A stretch of 64,000 nucleotides of DNA from Rossellomorea aquimaris (GTDB taxonomy: Bacteria; Bacillota; Bacilli; Bacillales; Bacillaceae_B). The stretch is taken from assembly GCF_035590735.1 (NCBI RefSeq), contig NZ_CP141595.1, positions 3,009,001-3,073,000 on the forward strand. The letters run 5' to 3'. This document shows positions 40,580 through 50,117 of this stretch, one piece after another; within the stretch, counting starts at the first letter, position 1, and every line of letters starts with the position of its first letter. A program made the position numbers and the translations under genes. The notes beneath the pieces were generated by a model. It was not told where the DNA came from, did no database searches, and was given only the letters and a program-made list of their open reading frames with translations.

Positions 40580-42847
40580 CTATGGCAAGTGGGCTGAAAA
40601 CGTTCCTTTTTTATCCCAAAATCGATAGGTGATCGCCCCACTTTCACCCGTACTATATATAGTTATTCCTCTTCTCTTCAATCGTTCCACTACTTCAGGA
40701 TGAGGATGCCCAAAGCGATTGGTTTCACCCGCAGAGATCACCGCTACAGACGGATTCGTTTCAACGAGGAACTCTTCGGTTGTACTCGTATTACTCCCAT
40801 GATGACCCACTTTTAACACATCACTCGGCAGATCGAAGTTACGGATGAACTCTTTCTCTCCCTGTTCTTCTAAATCTCCGGTAAATAACCATTTCAGTGA
40901 CCCGATCTCTCCATATAACACAATGGAGTCATTATTTCCTTCATACTCTTCATCCTGCGGGGAAACAATATGCAGTCCATCTTTATCACCAGCCCAGTTG
41001 TATGGATACCGGGCTTCTTTAACAGGAACTCTCTTTTGTCCGGCGATTTTCATGATTTTCTTCATTTCGCCTTTCTCGTCGCTGTTAGGGCTGATCAGGA
41101 CCTCCTTCACTTTCATTTCCTCAAGAACCGCTTCTGATCCGCCAATATGATCGAGATCTCCGTGTGTTAAGATCAGGGTGTCAATGGATGTGATGCCTTT
41201 ACTTTTCAATAAAGGAACGACGATATCTTCCCCTACAGAAAAACGATTCTTCCTCTCTTCCCATTCTTCTTTAGGAAACTGCACTTCCCCACCTGTATCG
41301 ATAAGATAGGTTCCCCGATTGTACGGCAGTTTGATCAATGTAGCATCACCTTGCCCGACATCCATAAATACAATCTCTCCATAAGGGTTATAGATGTTTA
41401 GAAGCATATGTAAGGTTCCATAGAAAAGCAAAAGAAGCCCGGAAAGCATATATTTCCTCTTTTCAAACCAAACAAACACAATATAAATAGCGATGAGGTA
41501 ACCTATCAATAACAGAAATGGAGGCTTTCCCATCACAATAGTGCTAAATGGAAAAGAAGCGATAAGGGTGGATACCCACTGTATTCCATCCAAAAGATGT
41601 TTATGGAGCAGAATCAACCATTCAACTGACAGAATATAGACGATGATGGTCATGGGAAGGACAATGACTGAGAAAAGGGGTACATAAAGAAAATTCGTGA
41701 GAAATCCCAGCAAAGAAAATTCATAGAAATGATAAATGATGATAGGTAACGAAGACAGCTGGGCAACGAGTGTAACTTTCACCAATTGAGCAATCGCTGC
41801 AGAAGTATTCAGAAGAACTGCTGAAGATACTACAATAGAAAAACTCACCATAAATGAAAGCTGAAACCCAACATTAAATACAGAATATGGATCATATAAA
41901 ACCAACATCACAAATACAATGGACAAACTGTCGATTGTACTTAACTTACTTGATACTTTCCTACTGAGCAAAATCACGATCAGCATGGAAGATGCCCTCA
42001 TAACGGAAGGAGATGCCCCCGTCAATACGATATAACATAGGAGAAAAACGATCCCGAACCATGTCACCGATTCTTTTGTGACGCCGATCCTCAATAGACA
42101 ATAGTAAAGAATCGTAAAGATCAACCCAACGTGCAGGCCAGAAATTGCCAGTAAATGAACGACACCCAGCTCTCTGAATGCCTTCATCGTGTCTTCTGCG
42201 ATCATCCCTGTTTCACCAAACAGTAACGCTTGGGTCACTCCAACTGTTGAAGATGGAAATTCCCTTTCGATTTTCTTCAATCCATTGAATCTAAGATTTA
42301 TGAGGGCATGTTTCCAAGTGCTTTGATCTGCACACTTCTCGAATACGTTTACTCCAAAAATCCAATACACTCCTCGATTAGCCAAATAATTTTTATAATG
42401 GAACAAGTTTGGATTTTTGTTCGGTTTGGGTTCTGTAAGCTGCCCTTTCACTTCACACACAAAACCGGGTTTCACATGTTGGAATTTTCGTTTCTCTTCC
42501 TCCGAAGAGAAATAATAACGAATGAGGACCTTCTCTTTCTTTATTCGAGCAAGGGTAACAAAGGAATTCCCGTCAATGGTTGGAATGTCATTGATCACAA
42601 TTTGTAAGTCGATCGGTTCAGGTTCTGATGACAAAGCGGTTTTCTGTCTCTTTTCTTGAATAGTGGTGTTGAGAAAGGAAATAAAGAGAAATACGAGGCA
42701 TAGAAATAGGATGGTGAAGGTCATTTTTCTGAGGAAAAGGGATATCAGAAGCAGAGCAAGAACGACAGCACCCCAATGGAATTGAAGTGCCAGTAATGTT
42801 CCTGAAAGTACTGAAATCGCGGGGTAGAGGTATAACCCTCTATTCAT
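40580..42847 (-). CDS. comEC: DNA uptake channel ComEC
   Basis: Polytopic membrane protein that passes single-stranded DNA into the cell during transformation. 755 residues, normal length. An N-terminal DUF4131/OB domain lies between early membrane helices. The competence domain (about 210-480) includes LLAISGLHVGLIFTILYY and GASPSVMRASSMLIVILL. The C-terminal metallo-beta-lactamase domain has DVGQGDATLI and THGDLDHIGG (about 560), plus HHGSNTSTTEEFL. It overlaps comEB by 8 bases. The gene is intact, but competence cannot be inferred from this alone. Confidence 0.96.
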   Translation of the reverse strand: MNRGLYLYPAISVLSGTLLALQFHWGAVVLALLLISLFLRKMTFTILFLCLVFLFISFLNTTIQEKRQKTALSSEPEPIDLQIVINDIPTIDGNSFVTLARIKKEKVLIRYYFSSEEEKRKFQHVKPGFVCEVKGQLTEPKPNKNPNLFHYKNYLANRGVYWIFGVNVFEKCADQSTWKHALINLRFNGLKKIEREFPSSTVGVTQALLFGETGMIAEDTMKAFRELGVVHLLAISGLHVGLIFTILYYCLLRIGVTKESVTWFGIVFLLCYIVLTGASPSVMRASSMLIVILLSRKVSSKLSTIDSLSIVFVMLVLYDPYSVFNVGFQLSFMVSFSIVVSSAVLLNTSAAIAQLVKVTLVAQLSSLPIIIYHFYEFSLLGFLTNFLYVPLFSVIVLPMTIIVYILSVEWLILLHKHLLDGIQWVSTLIASFPFSTIVMGKPPFLLLIGYLIAIYIVFVWFEKRKYMLSGLLLLFYGTLHMLLNIYNPYGEIVFMDVGQGDATLIKLPYNRGTYLIDTGGEVQFPKEEWEERKNRFSVGEDIVVPLLKSKGITSIDTLILTHGDLDHIGGSEAVLEEMKVKEVLISPNSDEKGEMKKIMKIAGQKRVPVKEARYPYNWAGDKDGLHIVSPQDEEYEGNNDSIVLYGEIGSLKWLFTGDLEEQGEKEFIRNFDLPSDVLKVGHHGSNTSTTEEFLVETNPSVAVISAGETNRFGHPHPEVVERLKRRGITIYSTGESGAITYRFWDKKGTFSAHLP

Positions 42848-43403
42848 TAAATAATTTTATGTATTCTTGTTCATAGTATGCGAGCTTCTCTTCTTCAGCA
42901 CCTTGATTTCTCAAGTCTTCGATTAATTGAAGCATCAAGGAGGCTTTTTCTTTGTGATTTACATCGATGCTGTTTTCTTGAAACGGCACTTTCTCTACGT
43001 GGACGTTTGCCTTTTGGAAAAGTTCAATGGCATAGGGATGGTTTTTATAATCTTTTGCATAATAAACCGTTTTGATTCCTGCCTGGATAAGAGCCTTGCA
43101 GCATTGAAGACAAGGGAAGTGAGTGACATAAATATCCGCATTCTCCGTTCCGACCCCAAACTTTGAACATTGCAACAGGGCATTCATTTCAGCATGTATG
43201 GTCCTCACACAGTGATTGTCAATCACATAGCACCCTTCATCTATACAATGATCCCCTCCTGCAATGGAGCCGTTATAGCCTCCTGCAATGATTCGTTTTT
43301 CACGAACGATGGTTGCCCCCACCGCCAGTCTTGTACACGTGCTGCGCAGGGCAAGGAGCTGACTTTGGGCCATAAAATATTGATGCCAAGCGATTCTTTC
43401 CAT
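42840..43403 (-). CDS. comEB: ComEB, dCMP deaminase family
   Basis: Zinc-dependent deoxycytidylate deaminase family, encoded in the late competence operon although not needed for transformation in B. subtilis. 187 residues. Zinc motifs are HAEMNALLQC (His-Ala-Glu, about 70) and PCLQCC (about 98-103). A further His/Cys site near HCIDEGC and HCVRT is typical of this class. ATG 43403 is 7 bases after GGGGG. It overlaps comEC. Confidence 0.95.
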   Translation of the reverse strand: MERIAWHQYFMAQSQLLALRSTCTRLAVGATIVREKRIIAGGYNGSIAGGDHCIDEGCYVIDNHCVRTIHAEMNALLQCSKFGVGTENADIYVTHFPCLQCCKALIQAGIKTVYYAKDYKNHPYAIELFQKANVHVEKVPFQENSIDVNHKEKASLMLQLIEDLRNQGAEEEKLAYYEQEYIKLFNE

Positions 43404-43482
43404 CACCAATCCCCCTTCTATGTTTTTAGGTGCATTTCATTTGCTTGTTTAAGTGTATAAATACTTCCTATGTTTCGTCAAT

Positions 43483-44088
43483 TCATTGAACATAAATATA
43501 TTCTTTTAATTTCTCGAAAGTTTTTTCTCCGACTCCAGAGATGTTTTGAATCTCTTCTATAGTCGCAAACGGACCATGTTCTTCGCGATAGTGGATAAAG
43601 GTTGAAGCTTTCGCAGGTCCAATTCCGGGCAGTGTTTCGAATTCCTGTTGAGTGGCTGTATTGATGTTGATTCTACCCTTTCCTGAATCGGTCAAAGGCA
43701 TTGAAGGAGCAAGCCGGGGCGTTTCTATTTCTCCGACTTTAGGGACATAAATCATCATTTCGTCTGATACCTTTATCGCTAAATTGATCACTTTCTTATC
43801 CGCTTCTGGGGTGAAACCACCGGCTCGATCGATCACAAACTTCAACCTGTCTCCCTGCCTGACTTCATATAATCCAGGTTTAACAACCTCACCCTTTACG
43901 TCTACAAATACTTTTTCGACTATATTCAATTTTTCAGGCTCCTTTTCTTTTTTAACGGGAGCGGATGTAAATGAAGCCTCTTTTACAGGAGCCGCGGATG
44001 CATTTTTAAAAATATATGCAACAAGGACAATGGCACAAATCACAAGAATCACAAGAAACGTTCTGTATTTTTCAATTAGGGATTGCAC
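43483..44088 (-). CDS. comEA: Competence protein ComEA (DNA receptor)
   Basis: Membrane-anchored DNA-binding protein of the transformation machinery. 201 residues. A TM anchor lies near the N-terminus (FLVILVICAIVLVAYIF, about 11-27). An SLBB domain follows (VFVDVKGEVVKPGLYEVRQG, about 60-120), then a linker and a C-terminal helix-hairpin-helix pair (NINTATQQEFETLPGIGPAK and IQNISGVGEKTFEKLKEYI). The start is GTG 44088 after AGGTGATTTCCT. comER runs divergently, as in B. subtilis. Confidence 0.96.
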   Translation of the reverse strand: MQSLIEKYRTFLVILVICAIVLVAYIFKNASAAPVKEASFTSAPVKKEKEPEKLNIVEKVFVDVKGEVVKPGLYEVRQGDRLKFVIDRAGGFTPEADKKVINLAIKVSDEMMIYVPKVGEIETPRLAPSMPLTDSGKGRININTATQQEFETLPGIGPAKASTFIHYREEHGPFATIEEIQNISGVGEKTFEKLKEYIYVQ

Positions 44089-44168
44089 AGGAAATCACCT
44101 CTGGTGGAATATTCATTGAAAGGAATTCATAAGTTTTAGGAGAGAGTATGATAGAAGGAGGGCTGCAC

Positions 44169-44990
44169 ATGAAAGTGGGTATCATTGGAACGGGGAACAT
44201 GGGGAAAATCATTATTGAAGCTCTCATTGAATCAAAGGCGATTTCTCCTTCACATCTTCATATTACGAATCGTTCAATAAAAAAAGCCGAAGATATAAAA
44301 GAAAAATGGAATAAAGTGAATGTAAGCCATTCAAATGAAGAAGTGATCAAGTCATCTGACTTAATCTTCATATGCGTGAAACCTCATGATGTTTATGATG
44401 TGATTCAGGAGAATAAAAAAAGTTTTACAAGGGATAAATGCGTAGTTTCAATAACCAGTCCAGTAAGTGTGGAACAATTAGAATCGATCCTGACCAGTTC
44501 CTGTGCCCGATTCATTCCAAGCATTACGAATCGTGCATTAAGCGGTGTGTCACTTTTAACGTATGGAAGTCATTGTTCAGATAAATGGAAGCGCGATTTA
44601 ATGAGACTGGTTGAGCATATCTCTACACCAGTGGTCATTGATGAAAATGTGACACGAGTGGCTTCTGACATTGTGAGCTGTGGACCTGCTTTTTTCAGTT
44701 ATGTTACGCAAAGGTTTATTAACGCTGCTGCAGAAGTGACAGAAATAGACAGGGAAACAGCTACTGTTTTGGCATCTGAAATGCTTGTTGGTCTTGGGGA
44801 TTTATTGAAGAAAAATATCTATACATTACCGACACTTCAAGAAAAAGTTTGTGTAAAAGGCGGAGTGACTGGAATAGGAATTTCCGTAATGGAAAGAGAG
44901 CTGGGAGATGTTTTCGAGAAATTATTTGAAGCTACACAGGAAAAGTTCGTGGATGATATCGAAGGAACGAAATCACAATTTGGAGTCTAG
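44169..44990 (+). CDS. comER: ComER, pyrroline-5-carboxylate reductase family
   Basis: 273-residue NAD(P)-binding protein related to ProC, divergently transcribed from comEA. The Rossmann start is MKVGIIGTGNMGKIIIEALI, followed by FICVKPHDVYDVIQ and the C-terminal dimerisation helix region with CGPAFFSYVTQRFINAA and VKGGVTGIGISVMER. ATG 44169 follows GGAGGGCTGCAC. A role in sporulation/biofilm signalling has been reported for Bacillus ComER; true P5C reductase activity is uncertain. Confidence 0.94.
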   Translation: MKVGIIGTGNMGKIIIEALIESKAISPSHLHITNRSIKKAEDIKEKWNKVNVSHSNEEVIKSSDLIFICVKPHDVYDVIQENKKSFTRDKCVVSITSPVSVEQLESILTSSCARFIPSITNRALSGVSLLTYGSHCSDKWKRDLMRLVEHISTPVVIDENVTRVASDIVSCGPAFFSYVTQRFINAAAEVTEIDRETATVLASEMLVGLGDLLKKNIYTLPTLQEKVCVKGGVTGIGISVMERELGDVFEKLFEATQEKFVDDIEGTKSQFGV

Positions 44991-45070
44991 TGAGGCTCCT
45001 TTTTTATATTTCGACACGAATTGATTTTTTCCTTCTTTTTTTAACAAAAAAATTTTATAAAAACCATAAA

Positions 45071-45114
45071 TAAAAGCCGGATCAGTTTCTTTTAAAGAGA
45101 CGGTCCGGCTTTTT
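45071..45114. terminator. Bidirectional terminator between comER and yqeM
   Basis: AAAAGCCGGA / TCCGGCTTTT stem with an imperfect inner stem. A and T runs flank it, so it serves both convergent genes. Confidence 0.88.
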
Positions 45115-45115
45115 A

Positions 45116-45862
45116 TCATTTCTTCTTACACGTAAAGAAAATTCTTTCGCTATGGTCTGTAGGGGCTTCTTCTGTGAAGTCTGCAGACAGGTTCAACACT
45201 TCGAACCCCGCATTCTCCAACCATTCCTTTAAGGTCAGAATGGGATATGTGCGCTGTTTGTGAAGCTCTTCTACCCTTTCGTACTGATTCGTTTCCTCAT
45301 CTTTCACGAAAAAAGTCAGCTCATGCTCTACACTATTGGGAACGTCTCCAGGGAAGCAATCCCAAATGTACGAGACATGTTCATCGGTCAGGGTAAACGT
45401 CTGGTTTATAAATATTTGCGTCATTTTATAAATGGAATGCACATCAAATAGGAATAAGCCATCATGCTTAAGATGAGCATATACACTTTTGAACGTATTT
45501 TCCACGTCTTTTTCGTCTTCCAAATAATTCAGGGAATCACAAAAAATCGTAATAAGGTCGTATTCACCAAGGGAATCAAGCTTTGACATATCCTGTTGAA
45601 ACAGATTAAGCTTTACGTTCATTTCAAAAGCCTTTTCTTGAGCTACCATCAGCATATCCTGAGAGAGATCGACACCCGTCACATCGTAGCCTTCCCGGAC
45701 AAGGCGCAGCGATAATTCCCCGGTACCACAAGCAATGTCAAGGACGCTTTCCCCTTGGATTGAATAGGCTTTAGCTTGTTTATTGACAAACCCCAACCAG
45801 CCGTCGTATGGTACGTCCTGCATTAAATAATCATACACATAAGCAAAACGCTCATAACTCAT
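45116..45862 (-). CDS. yqeM: Class I SAM-dependent methyltransferase YqeM
   Basis: 248-residue methyltransferase at the end of the yqeG-yqeM cluster. SAM motif I is VLDIACGTGELSLRL (about 40-54), the acidic end GVDLSQDML, and motif IV LITIFCDSLNYL (near residue 105). N-terminal MSYERFAYVYDYLMQDVPYDGW is characteristic of the family. It starts on the stop codon of rsfS (TAAATG). The substrate is unknown; position suggests a link to ribosome or translation genes. Confidence 0.92.
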   Translation of the reverse strand: MSYERFAYVYDYLMQDVPYDGWLGFVNKQAKAYSIQGESVLDIACGTGELSLRLVREGYDVTGVDLSQDMLMVAQEKAFEMNVKLNLFQQDMSKLDSLGEYDLITIFCDSLNYLEDEKDVENTFKSVYAHLKHDGLFLFDVHSIYKMTQIFINQTFTLTDEHVSYIWDCFPGDVPNSVEHELTFFVKDEETNQYERVEELHKQRTYPILTLKEWLENAGFEVLNLSADFTEEAPTDHSERIFFTCKKK

Positions 45863-46216
45863 TTAGTGACTCTCACCTTGTCCAACTTCGACGAAGGATG
45901 CATCTCCCCATAAACGCTCTAGATTATAGTAGCCTCTTTCCTCTTTATGGAACACATGAGCGACGACATCACCTAAGTCGACTAAGATCCAGCGTGCTTG
46001 GTCAAAGCCTTCCAACCGCTTGACTGTATAGCCGTTTTCTTCTGCTCTGTCCTTTAATTCCCGGGCAATGGCCTGTACTTGTTTGTCTGAGTTTCCGTGA
46101 CAGATGAGAAAATAATCCGCAATTAAAGAAACACCTTTCATATCTAATACAACAATATCTTCAGCACGTTTATCATCAGCGGCATTAAACGCTAATTCTA
46201 CTAAATTTTGTTCCAT
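45863..46216 (-). CDS. rsfS: Ribosomal silencing factor RsfS
   Basis: Binds ribosomal protein L14 and blocks subunit joining in poor nutrient conditions. 117 residues. Conserved blocks: DKRAEDIVVLDMKGVSLIAD (about 15-34), YFLICHGNSDKQVQAIA, and WILVDLGDVVAHVFHKEERG with YNLERLWGDA near the C-terminus. It lies 4 bases after yqeK and abuts yqeM, in the usual nadD-yqeK-rsfS-yqeM order. Confidence 0.96.
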   Translation of the reverse strand: MEQNLVELAFNAADDKRAEDIVVLDMKGVSLIADYFLICHGNSDKQVQAIARELKDRAEENGYTVKRLEGFDQARWILVDLGDVVAHVFHKEERGYYNLERLWGDASFVEVGQGESH

Positions 46217-46220
46217 TCCT

Positions 46221-46787
46221 TCATCTCCTCTTGTTTAATATTAATCCGTTATAAAAGCGAAATGTATCTGGGTAGATCGCTTGATTTTTTTTCATAAGAA
46301 ATGTCATCGTATTTTGAAGTGCCTTCAACAGCGCTTTGTCTAATGACTCTTTTGCGAGTTCCCTCACTTCTCCCACACCGGGAAATTGTCGATTCGGTTC
46401 GATGTAATCAGCCAAATAGATCACTTTGTCCAGGATGGTCATCTCTTCTTTTCCCGAAGTATGGTATCGGATGGCATTTAAAATATCTTCATCCTCTATA
46501 CCAACTTCACGCTCTACAAGTAGCGCTCCTACCGGTGCATGCCAAAGCTCGCTATTATACAGCAAAAGATCCTGAGCCAGCTTCTCTTCTACAATGATTG
46601 TTTGCATTTCCTGCTTGTCCCGGAACTTCGCATAGTCATGGAAAATCGCCGCTATTTCTGCCTTTTTCTCATCGGCTCCATATCGCTTTGCAAGTTCTAT
46701 GCTTGTTTCCATGACTCCACAAGTGTGTATATAGCGATGTTCCGTTAAATGTTCTTTCACGATTTTCAAGGCTTTTTCCCTATTCAT
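46221..46787 (-). CDS. yqeK: YqeK, HD-domain bis(5'-nucleosyl)-tetraphosphatase (symmetrical)
   Basis: HD-superfamily hydrolase; YqeK enzymes cleave Ap4A to ADP. 188 residues. Metal-binding residues: RYIHTCGVMETSIELAKRYG (first His about 21), then IAAIFHDYAKFRD (HD about 51) and IRYHTSGKEEMTILDKVIYLADYIEP. It overlaps nadD by 8 bases and lies 4 bases before rsfS. Confidence 0.94.
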   Translation of the reverse strand: MNREKALKIVKEHLTEHRYIHTCGVMETSIELAKRYGADEKKAEIAAIFHDYAKFRDKQEMQTIIVEEKLAQDLLLYNSELWHAPVGALLVEREVGIEDEDILNAIRYHTSGKEEMTILDKVIYLADYIEPNRQFPGVGEVRELAKESLDKALLKALQNTMTFLMKKNQAIYPDTFRFYNGLILNKRR

Positions 46788-47349
46788 ACAATTTCTCCTC
46801 CTTTATGAATCGATACACATCGTCGGGGACTAAGTAGCGTACCGATTGCCCCAGTTTCACTGTGTTGCGAATGTAGGAAGAAGAAATATCAATGGCCGGT
46901 ACTTCAATCAATTGAACATTAAACGAAGTGTCATGTGAATAGGAAGGACGATTAACACCAATGAACCTGACCATTTCCTGAAGTTCCTCTATCCGGTACC
47001 ACTTCGGGAGATATTCGATCATATCCCCGCCTATGATAAAAGAAAACTCGGTGTCCTCTTCCCTCTCGGTTAATAGCTTGATGGTGTCATAAGTGTATGA
47101 GGCACCCTCTCTTTCAAGTTCAATCCGTTCAATGGAAAAGTGAGGGTTACTCTGGATCGCTTTTTGCAGCATGAAGAGACGCTGTTCTACTGATACACTT
47201 TCATCTGCCTGTTTATGAGGAGGAACGTGATTCGGAAGAAATCGTATTTCATCCAAATTCGCCTTCTCTAAAACGTGTTCCGCAATAACCAAATGGCCCA
47301 TATGAGGAGGGTTGAATGTCCCTCCCAAGAGTCCAACCTTTTTCATCAT
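46780..47349 (-). CDS. nadD: Nicotinate-nucleotide adenylyltransferase NadD
   Basis: Makes nicotinate adenine dinucleotide in NAD synthesis. 189 residues. The nucleotidyl-transferase motif GGTFNPPHMGHLVIAEHV (about 10-27, with the HxGH-type HMGH) and the C-terminal ISSSYIRNTVKLG are intact, and FIIGGDMIEYLPKWYR is conserved. Two adjacent ATG codons (47349, 47346) could each start it. It follows yhbY by 10 bases. Confidence 0.96.
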   Translation of the reverse strand: MMKKVGLLGGTFNPPHMGHLVIAEHVLEKANLDEIRFLPNHVPPHKQADESVSVEQRLFMLQKAIQSNPHFSIERIELEREGASYTYDTIKLLTEREEDTEFSFIIGGDMIEYLPKWYRIEELQEMVRFIGVNRPSYSHDTSFNVQLIEVPAIDISSSYIRNTVKLGQSVRYLVPDDVYRFIKEEKLYE

Positions 47350-47359
47350 TTATCAATCC

Positions 47360-47653
47360 TTATCGTGGTAGGATTAATTGCTTGTTTTCTTTCGATTCCT
47401 TGTAAAGGACAATTGTATTTCCAATGATTTGGACAATTTCCGCGCCTACTCCTTTGGATAACTCGTCAGCAACCTCGGACTTATCCATTTCACAGTTTTG
47501 AAGAATACTGATTTTCATCAATTCTCTTACTTCAATCGCTTCTCCGATTGTTTTGATCATATTTTCATTGACTCCGCCTTTACCTACTTGGAAAACCGGA
47601 TTTAAATGATGTGCTTCTGAACGTAAATATCTTTTTTGTTTACCTGTTAACAT
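47360..47653 (-). CDS. yhbY: YhbY/YqeI, CRM-domain RNA-binding protein
   Basis: 97-residue single CRM domain protein that associates with ribosome precursors in bacteria. MLTGKQKRYLRSEAHHLNPV, the GxxG-type loop VGKGGVNENMIK and the C-terminal IVQIIGNTIVLYKES are the family hallmarks. It overlaps aroE by 14 bases, indicating coupled translation in the yqeG cluster. Confidence 0.94.
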   Translation of the reverse strand: MLTGKQKRYLRSEAHHLNPVFQVGKGGVNENMIKTIGEAIEVRELMKISILQNCEMDKSEVADELSKGVGAEIVQIIGNTIVLYKESKENKQLILPR

Positions 47654-48485
47654 GTTGACCTCCTAGTTGTTGTAAAACGGTGTTTTTCATAATCGAATAT
47701 GGTGGAAAGATTCCCGTCCACTTTTCAAATGAAAGGGCTCCCTGGTACACAAACATATCAAGACCATTTTGAGTACGGGCACCTTTCTGATTCGCTTGCT
47801 TCAATAATGATGTTTCCAAAGGATTATAGATAATGTCACTAACGATGCACCCCTCTTTTAACTCTTTGATCGTTAATGGACTGTCTTCTATATGAGGGAA
47901 CATTCCTATAGATGTTGTATGGATGATCACATCATATTGGTTCAATGTGTTTTCAGCAGCCCCGAGAGATAGGAATCCTGAGTTCAAATCGAAAGGGCAA
48001 GCTTCAATCATCTTTTCAGCTCTCATTGCCGTCCGGTTGGTCACATCGATTCTCTTCACTCCAAGAGAAGCAAGGGAATAATAAATGGCTTTCGCAGCAC
48101 CACCGGCACCGATGATCAGCATCGATTTATCTTCAAGTTGTTCATCTGCTATATTTCTCAAGCCTTCCACAAACCCAAGACCGTCTGTATTATAACCGAT
48201 CAGCTTGCCATTTTCATTGACAATCGTATTCACTGCCCCGATTGCCTCGGCCAATGGATCAACTTCATCTAGAAGAGGCATGACATGTTCCTTATGGGGA
48301 ACTGTCACATTCACTCCTTGTATTCCTAACGCTTTAATTCCATTAAGGGCCTCGGAAAGCTGCTCTTTTTTCACGTGAAATTTCACGTAAGCAGAATCTA
48401 TTCCACATTCTTGGAACGCGGCATTATGCATCTCGGGAGACATAGAATGAGCAATCGGATCTCCTATAACACCATAAAGAGCCAC
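47640..48485 (-). CDS. aroE: Shikimate dehydrogenase AroE
   Basis: NADPH-dependent reduction of 3-dehydroshikimate to shikimate in aromatic amino acid synthesis. 281 residues. The shikimate site includes SMSPEMHNAAF (about 14-24), NVTVPHKEHVMP (Lys about 66) and NTDGLGF (about 99-105). The NADP site GAGGAAKAIYYSL (about 127) with NRTAMRAE follows. C-terminal YQGALSFEKWTG is conserved. It lies 13 bases after yqeH. Confidence 0.97.
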   Translation of the reverse strand: MALYGVIGDPIAHSMSPEMHNAAFQECGIDSAYVKFHVKKEQLSEALNGIKALGIQGVNVTVPHKEHVMPLLDEVDPLAEAIGAVNTIVNENGKLIGYNTDGLGFVEGLRNIADEQLEDKSMLIIGAGGAAKAIYYSLASLGVKRIDVTNRTAMRAEKMIEACPFDLNSGFLSLGAAENTLNQYDVIIHTTSIGMFPHIEDSPLTIKELKEGCIVSDIIYNPLETSLLKQANQKGARTQNGLDMFVYQGALSFEKWTGIFPPYSIMKNTVLQQLGGQHVNR

Positions 48486-48498
48486 AGAATCCCTCCTC

Positions 48499-49599
48499 CT
48501 AGATTAATGATTTTCTCAAGAAAACACTAACGCCTTTAGGAACATGGGCAGCAATGGTCGCCCCTCTTTCATTCACTGTAATCCATCCTAAACCTGAGAA
48601 GACGATATCCGTTTTTGCTTCTTTAATTCTGAACTCATGCCTCACAAGTGGAGGGAATGTGTCCATATCATCTTTCCTTGGCGGCTGCAACAGCTCACCT
48701 GCATGGTTCTTATAGAGATCATCGGCTTTTTCAATCTTTGTGCGATGAATGGATAGCTCATTTGAGAAATAGCAGGTAAATGCCTGACGCTCACCAGCCA
48801 TGAAGTCAAAGCGGGCCAGCCCACCAAAGAACAAGGTTTGTTCTGGATTCAACTGGAAGGTTCTCGGCTTGATTTCTTTTTTAGGAGTAATGATTTTCAA
48901 ATCCTGTTTATCAACAAAATGGGCCATCTGATGATGATTAATAATTCCCGGCGTATCGATGAGTGACTCTTCATCATCAAGTGGAATTTGAATCATATCG
49001 AGAGTGGTACCTGGGAAGTGAGACGTCGTAATGACATCTTGTTCTCCTGATACATGCTTGATAATACGGTTTATAAACGTTGATTTCCCTACATTTGTAC
49101 ATCCTACTACATACACGTCTTTTCCATTTCGATAATGTTCAATCGCTTCAATCGCTTCGGTAATTCCCTGACCTTTTGCGGCACTCACTAACTGAACATC
49201 AATAGGCTTTAACCCTAATTGACTTGCTTCATGTTTCATCCAATGAATCAGCTTGGAGGGTTTCACTGACTTTGGAAGCAGATCTACTTTGTTTCCAATG
49301 AGCAGAATCGGGTTTGATCCCACGAAACGATGCAATCCAGGCAGCCAGCTACCATTGAAATCGAATATATCGACGATTTTGACAATCAACCCTTCTGAAT
49401 CACCAAGTTCATTTAAAATTTTCAAGAAGTCATCATCCGTTAAGGGGACATCCTGGACTTCATTATAATGCTTTAATCTAAAGCAACGTTGACAAATAAT
49501 CTCTTCTTTTTGAAGAGCTGAAGGAGGTGCATACCCCATTCCTTCCTTATTCTCCGTCTGGATTTCAACGCCGCATCCTATACATACAACTTGACTCAC
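48499..49599 (-). CDS. yqeH: Ribosome biogenesis GTPase YqeH
   Basis: Circularly permuted GTPase required for 30S assembly in B. subtilis. 366 residues. An N-terminal zinc finger (CIGC near residue 6, CQRC near residue 36) precedes the permuted G motifs: G4 NKVDLLP (about 103), G5 SAAKG, G1 GCTNVGKSTF (about 166), G3 DTPG (about 215). A C-terminal NOA36/TRAP-like domain follows. The start is GTG 49599, overlapping the yqeG stop by the 4-base GTGA. Confidence 0.97.
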   Translation of the reverse strand: MSQVVCIGCGVEIQTENKEGMGYAPPSALQKEEIICQRCFRLKHYNEVQDVPLTDDDFLKILNELGDSEGLIVKIVDIFDFNGSWLPGLHRFVGSNPILLIGNKVDLLPKSVKPSKLIHWMKHEASQLGLKPIDVQLVSAAKGQGITEAIEAIEHYRNGKDVYVVGCTNVGKSTFINRIIKHVSGEQDVITTSHFPGTTLDMIQIPLDDEESLIDTPGIINHHQMAHFVDKQDLKIITPKKEIKPRTFQLNPEQTLFFGGLARFDFMAGERQAFTCYFSNELSIHRTKIEKADDLYKNHAGELLQPPRKDDMDTFPPLVRHEFRIKEAKTDIVFSGLGWITVNERGATIAAHVPKGVSVFLRKSLI

Positions 49600-50117
49600 T
49601 TTTTATCCTCCCACTCAAGCATGCCTTTACGCTTGAAAAACTTCATTATTCTTCGTTCTACACGACGATTGAACTTTGTGATGAACCCATCTGATTGTGC
49701 AACGGGAACGACCAGTATCGTATGGAAGCCGTTTCGATTTCCGCCTAAAACATCCGTTAACAGCTGGTCTCCAATGACTACCGACTCTTCCTTCTTTACA
49801 CCCATTTCCTGGATCGCCCTTTTAAAAGCACGTCCCATTGGCTTACGGGCCTGGAATATAAACGGAACGCCCAAAGGCTCTGCAAATGCTCCCACCCTGT
49901 TTTGGTTATTATTGGACACAATGGTCACAAGGATTCCATGCTCCTGCATTTCTTTAAACCACTGGATTAACTTAGGGGTGGCATTGGGACGATCCCATTC
50001 CACTAACGTATTATCTAAATCTGTAATGATAGCTTTAATTCCTTTTTCTTTTAAATACTCCGGTCTGATACTGAAAATATCTTGAACCTGTTCATCGGGT
50101 AAAAATTGCTTTATCAC
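49596..50117 (-). CDS. yqeG: YqeG family HAD-type phosphatase (class IIIA)
   Basis: HAD-superfamily phosphatase at the head of the yqeG-yqeM cluster. 173 residues. Motif I DLDNTLVEWD (catalytic Asp about 33), motif II TIVSNNN, motif III KPMGRAFKRA and motif IV VIGDQLLTDVLGGNRNG. I choose GTG 50117, 6 bases after GAGGTG, which gives the family-like start MIKQFLPDEQ; an open extension of nine codons upstream overlaps that ribosome-binding site. Substrate unknown; plant and cyanobacterial relatives dephosphorylate phosphatidylglycerophosphate. Confidence 0.92.
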   Translation of the reverse strand: MIKQFLPDEQVQDIFSIRPEYLKEKGIKAIITDLDNTLVEWDRPNATPKLIQWFKEMQEHGILVTIVSNNNQNRVGAFAEPLGVPFIFQARKPMGRAFKRAIQEMGVKKEESVVIGDQLLTDVLGGNRNGFHTILVVPVAQSDGFITKFNRRVERRIMKFFKRKGMLEWEDKK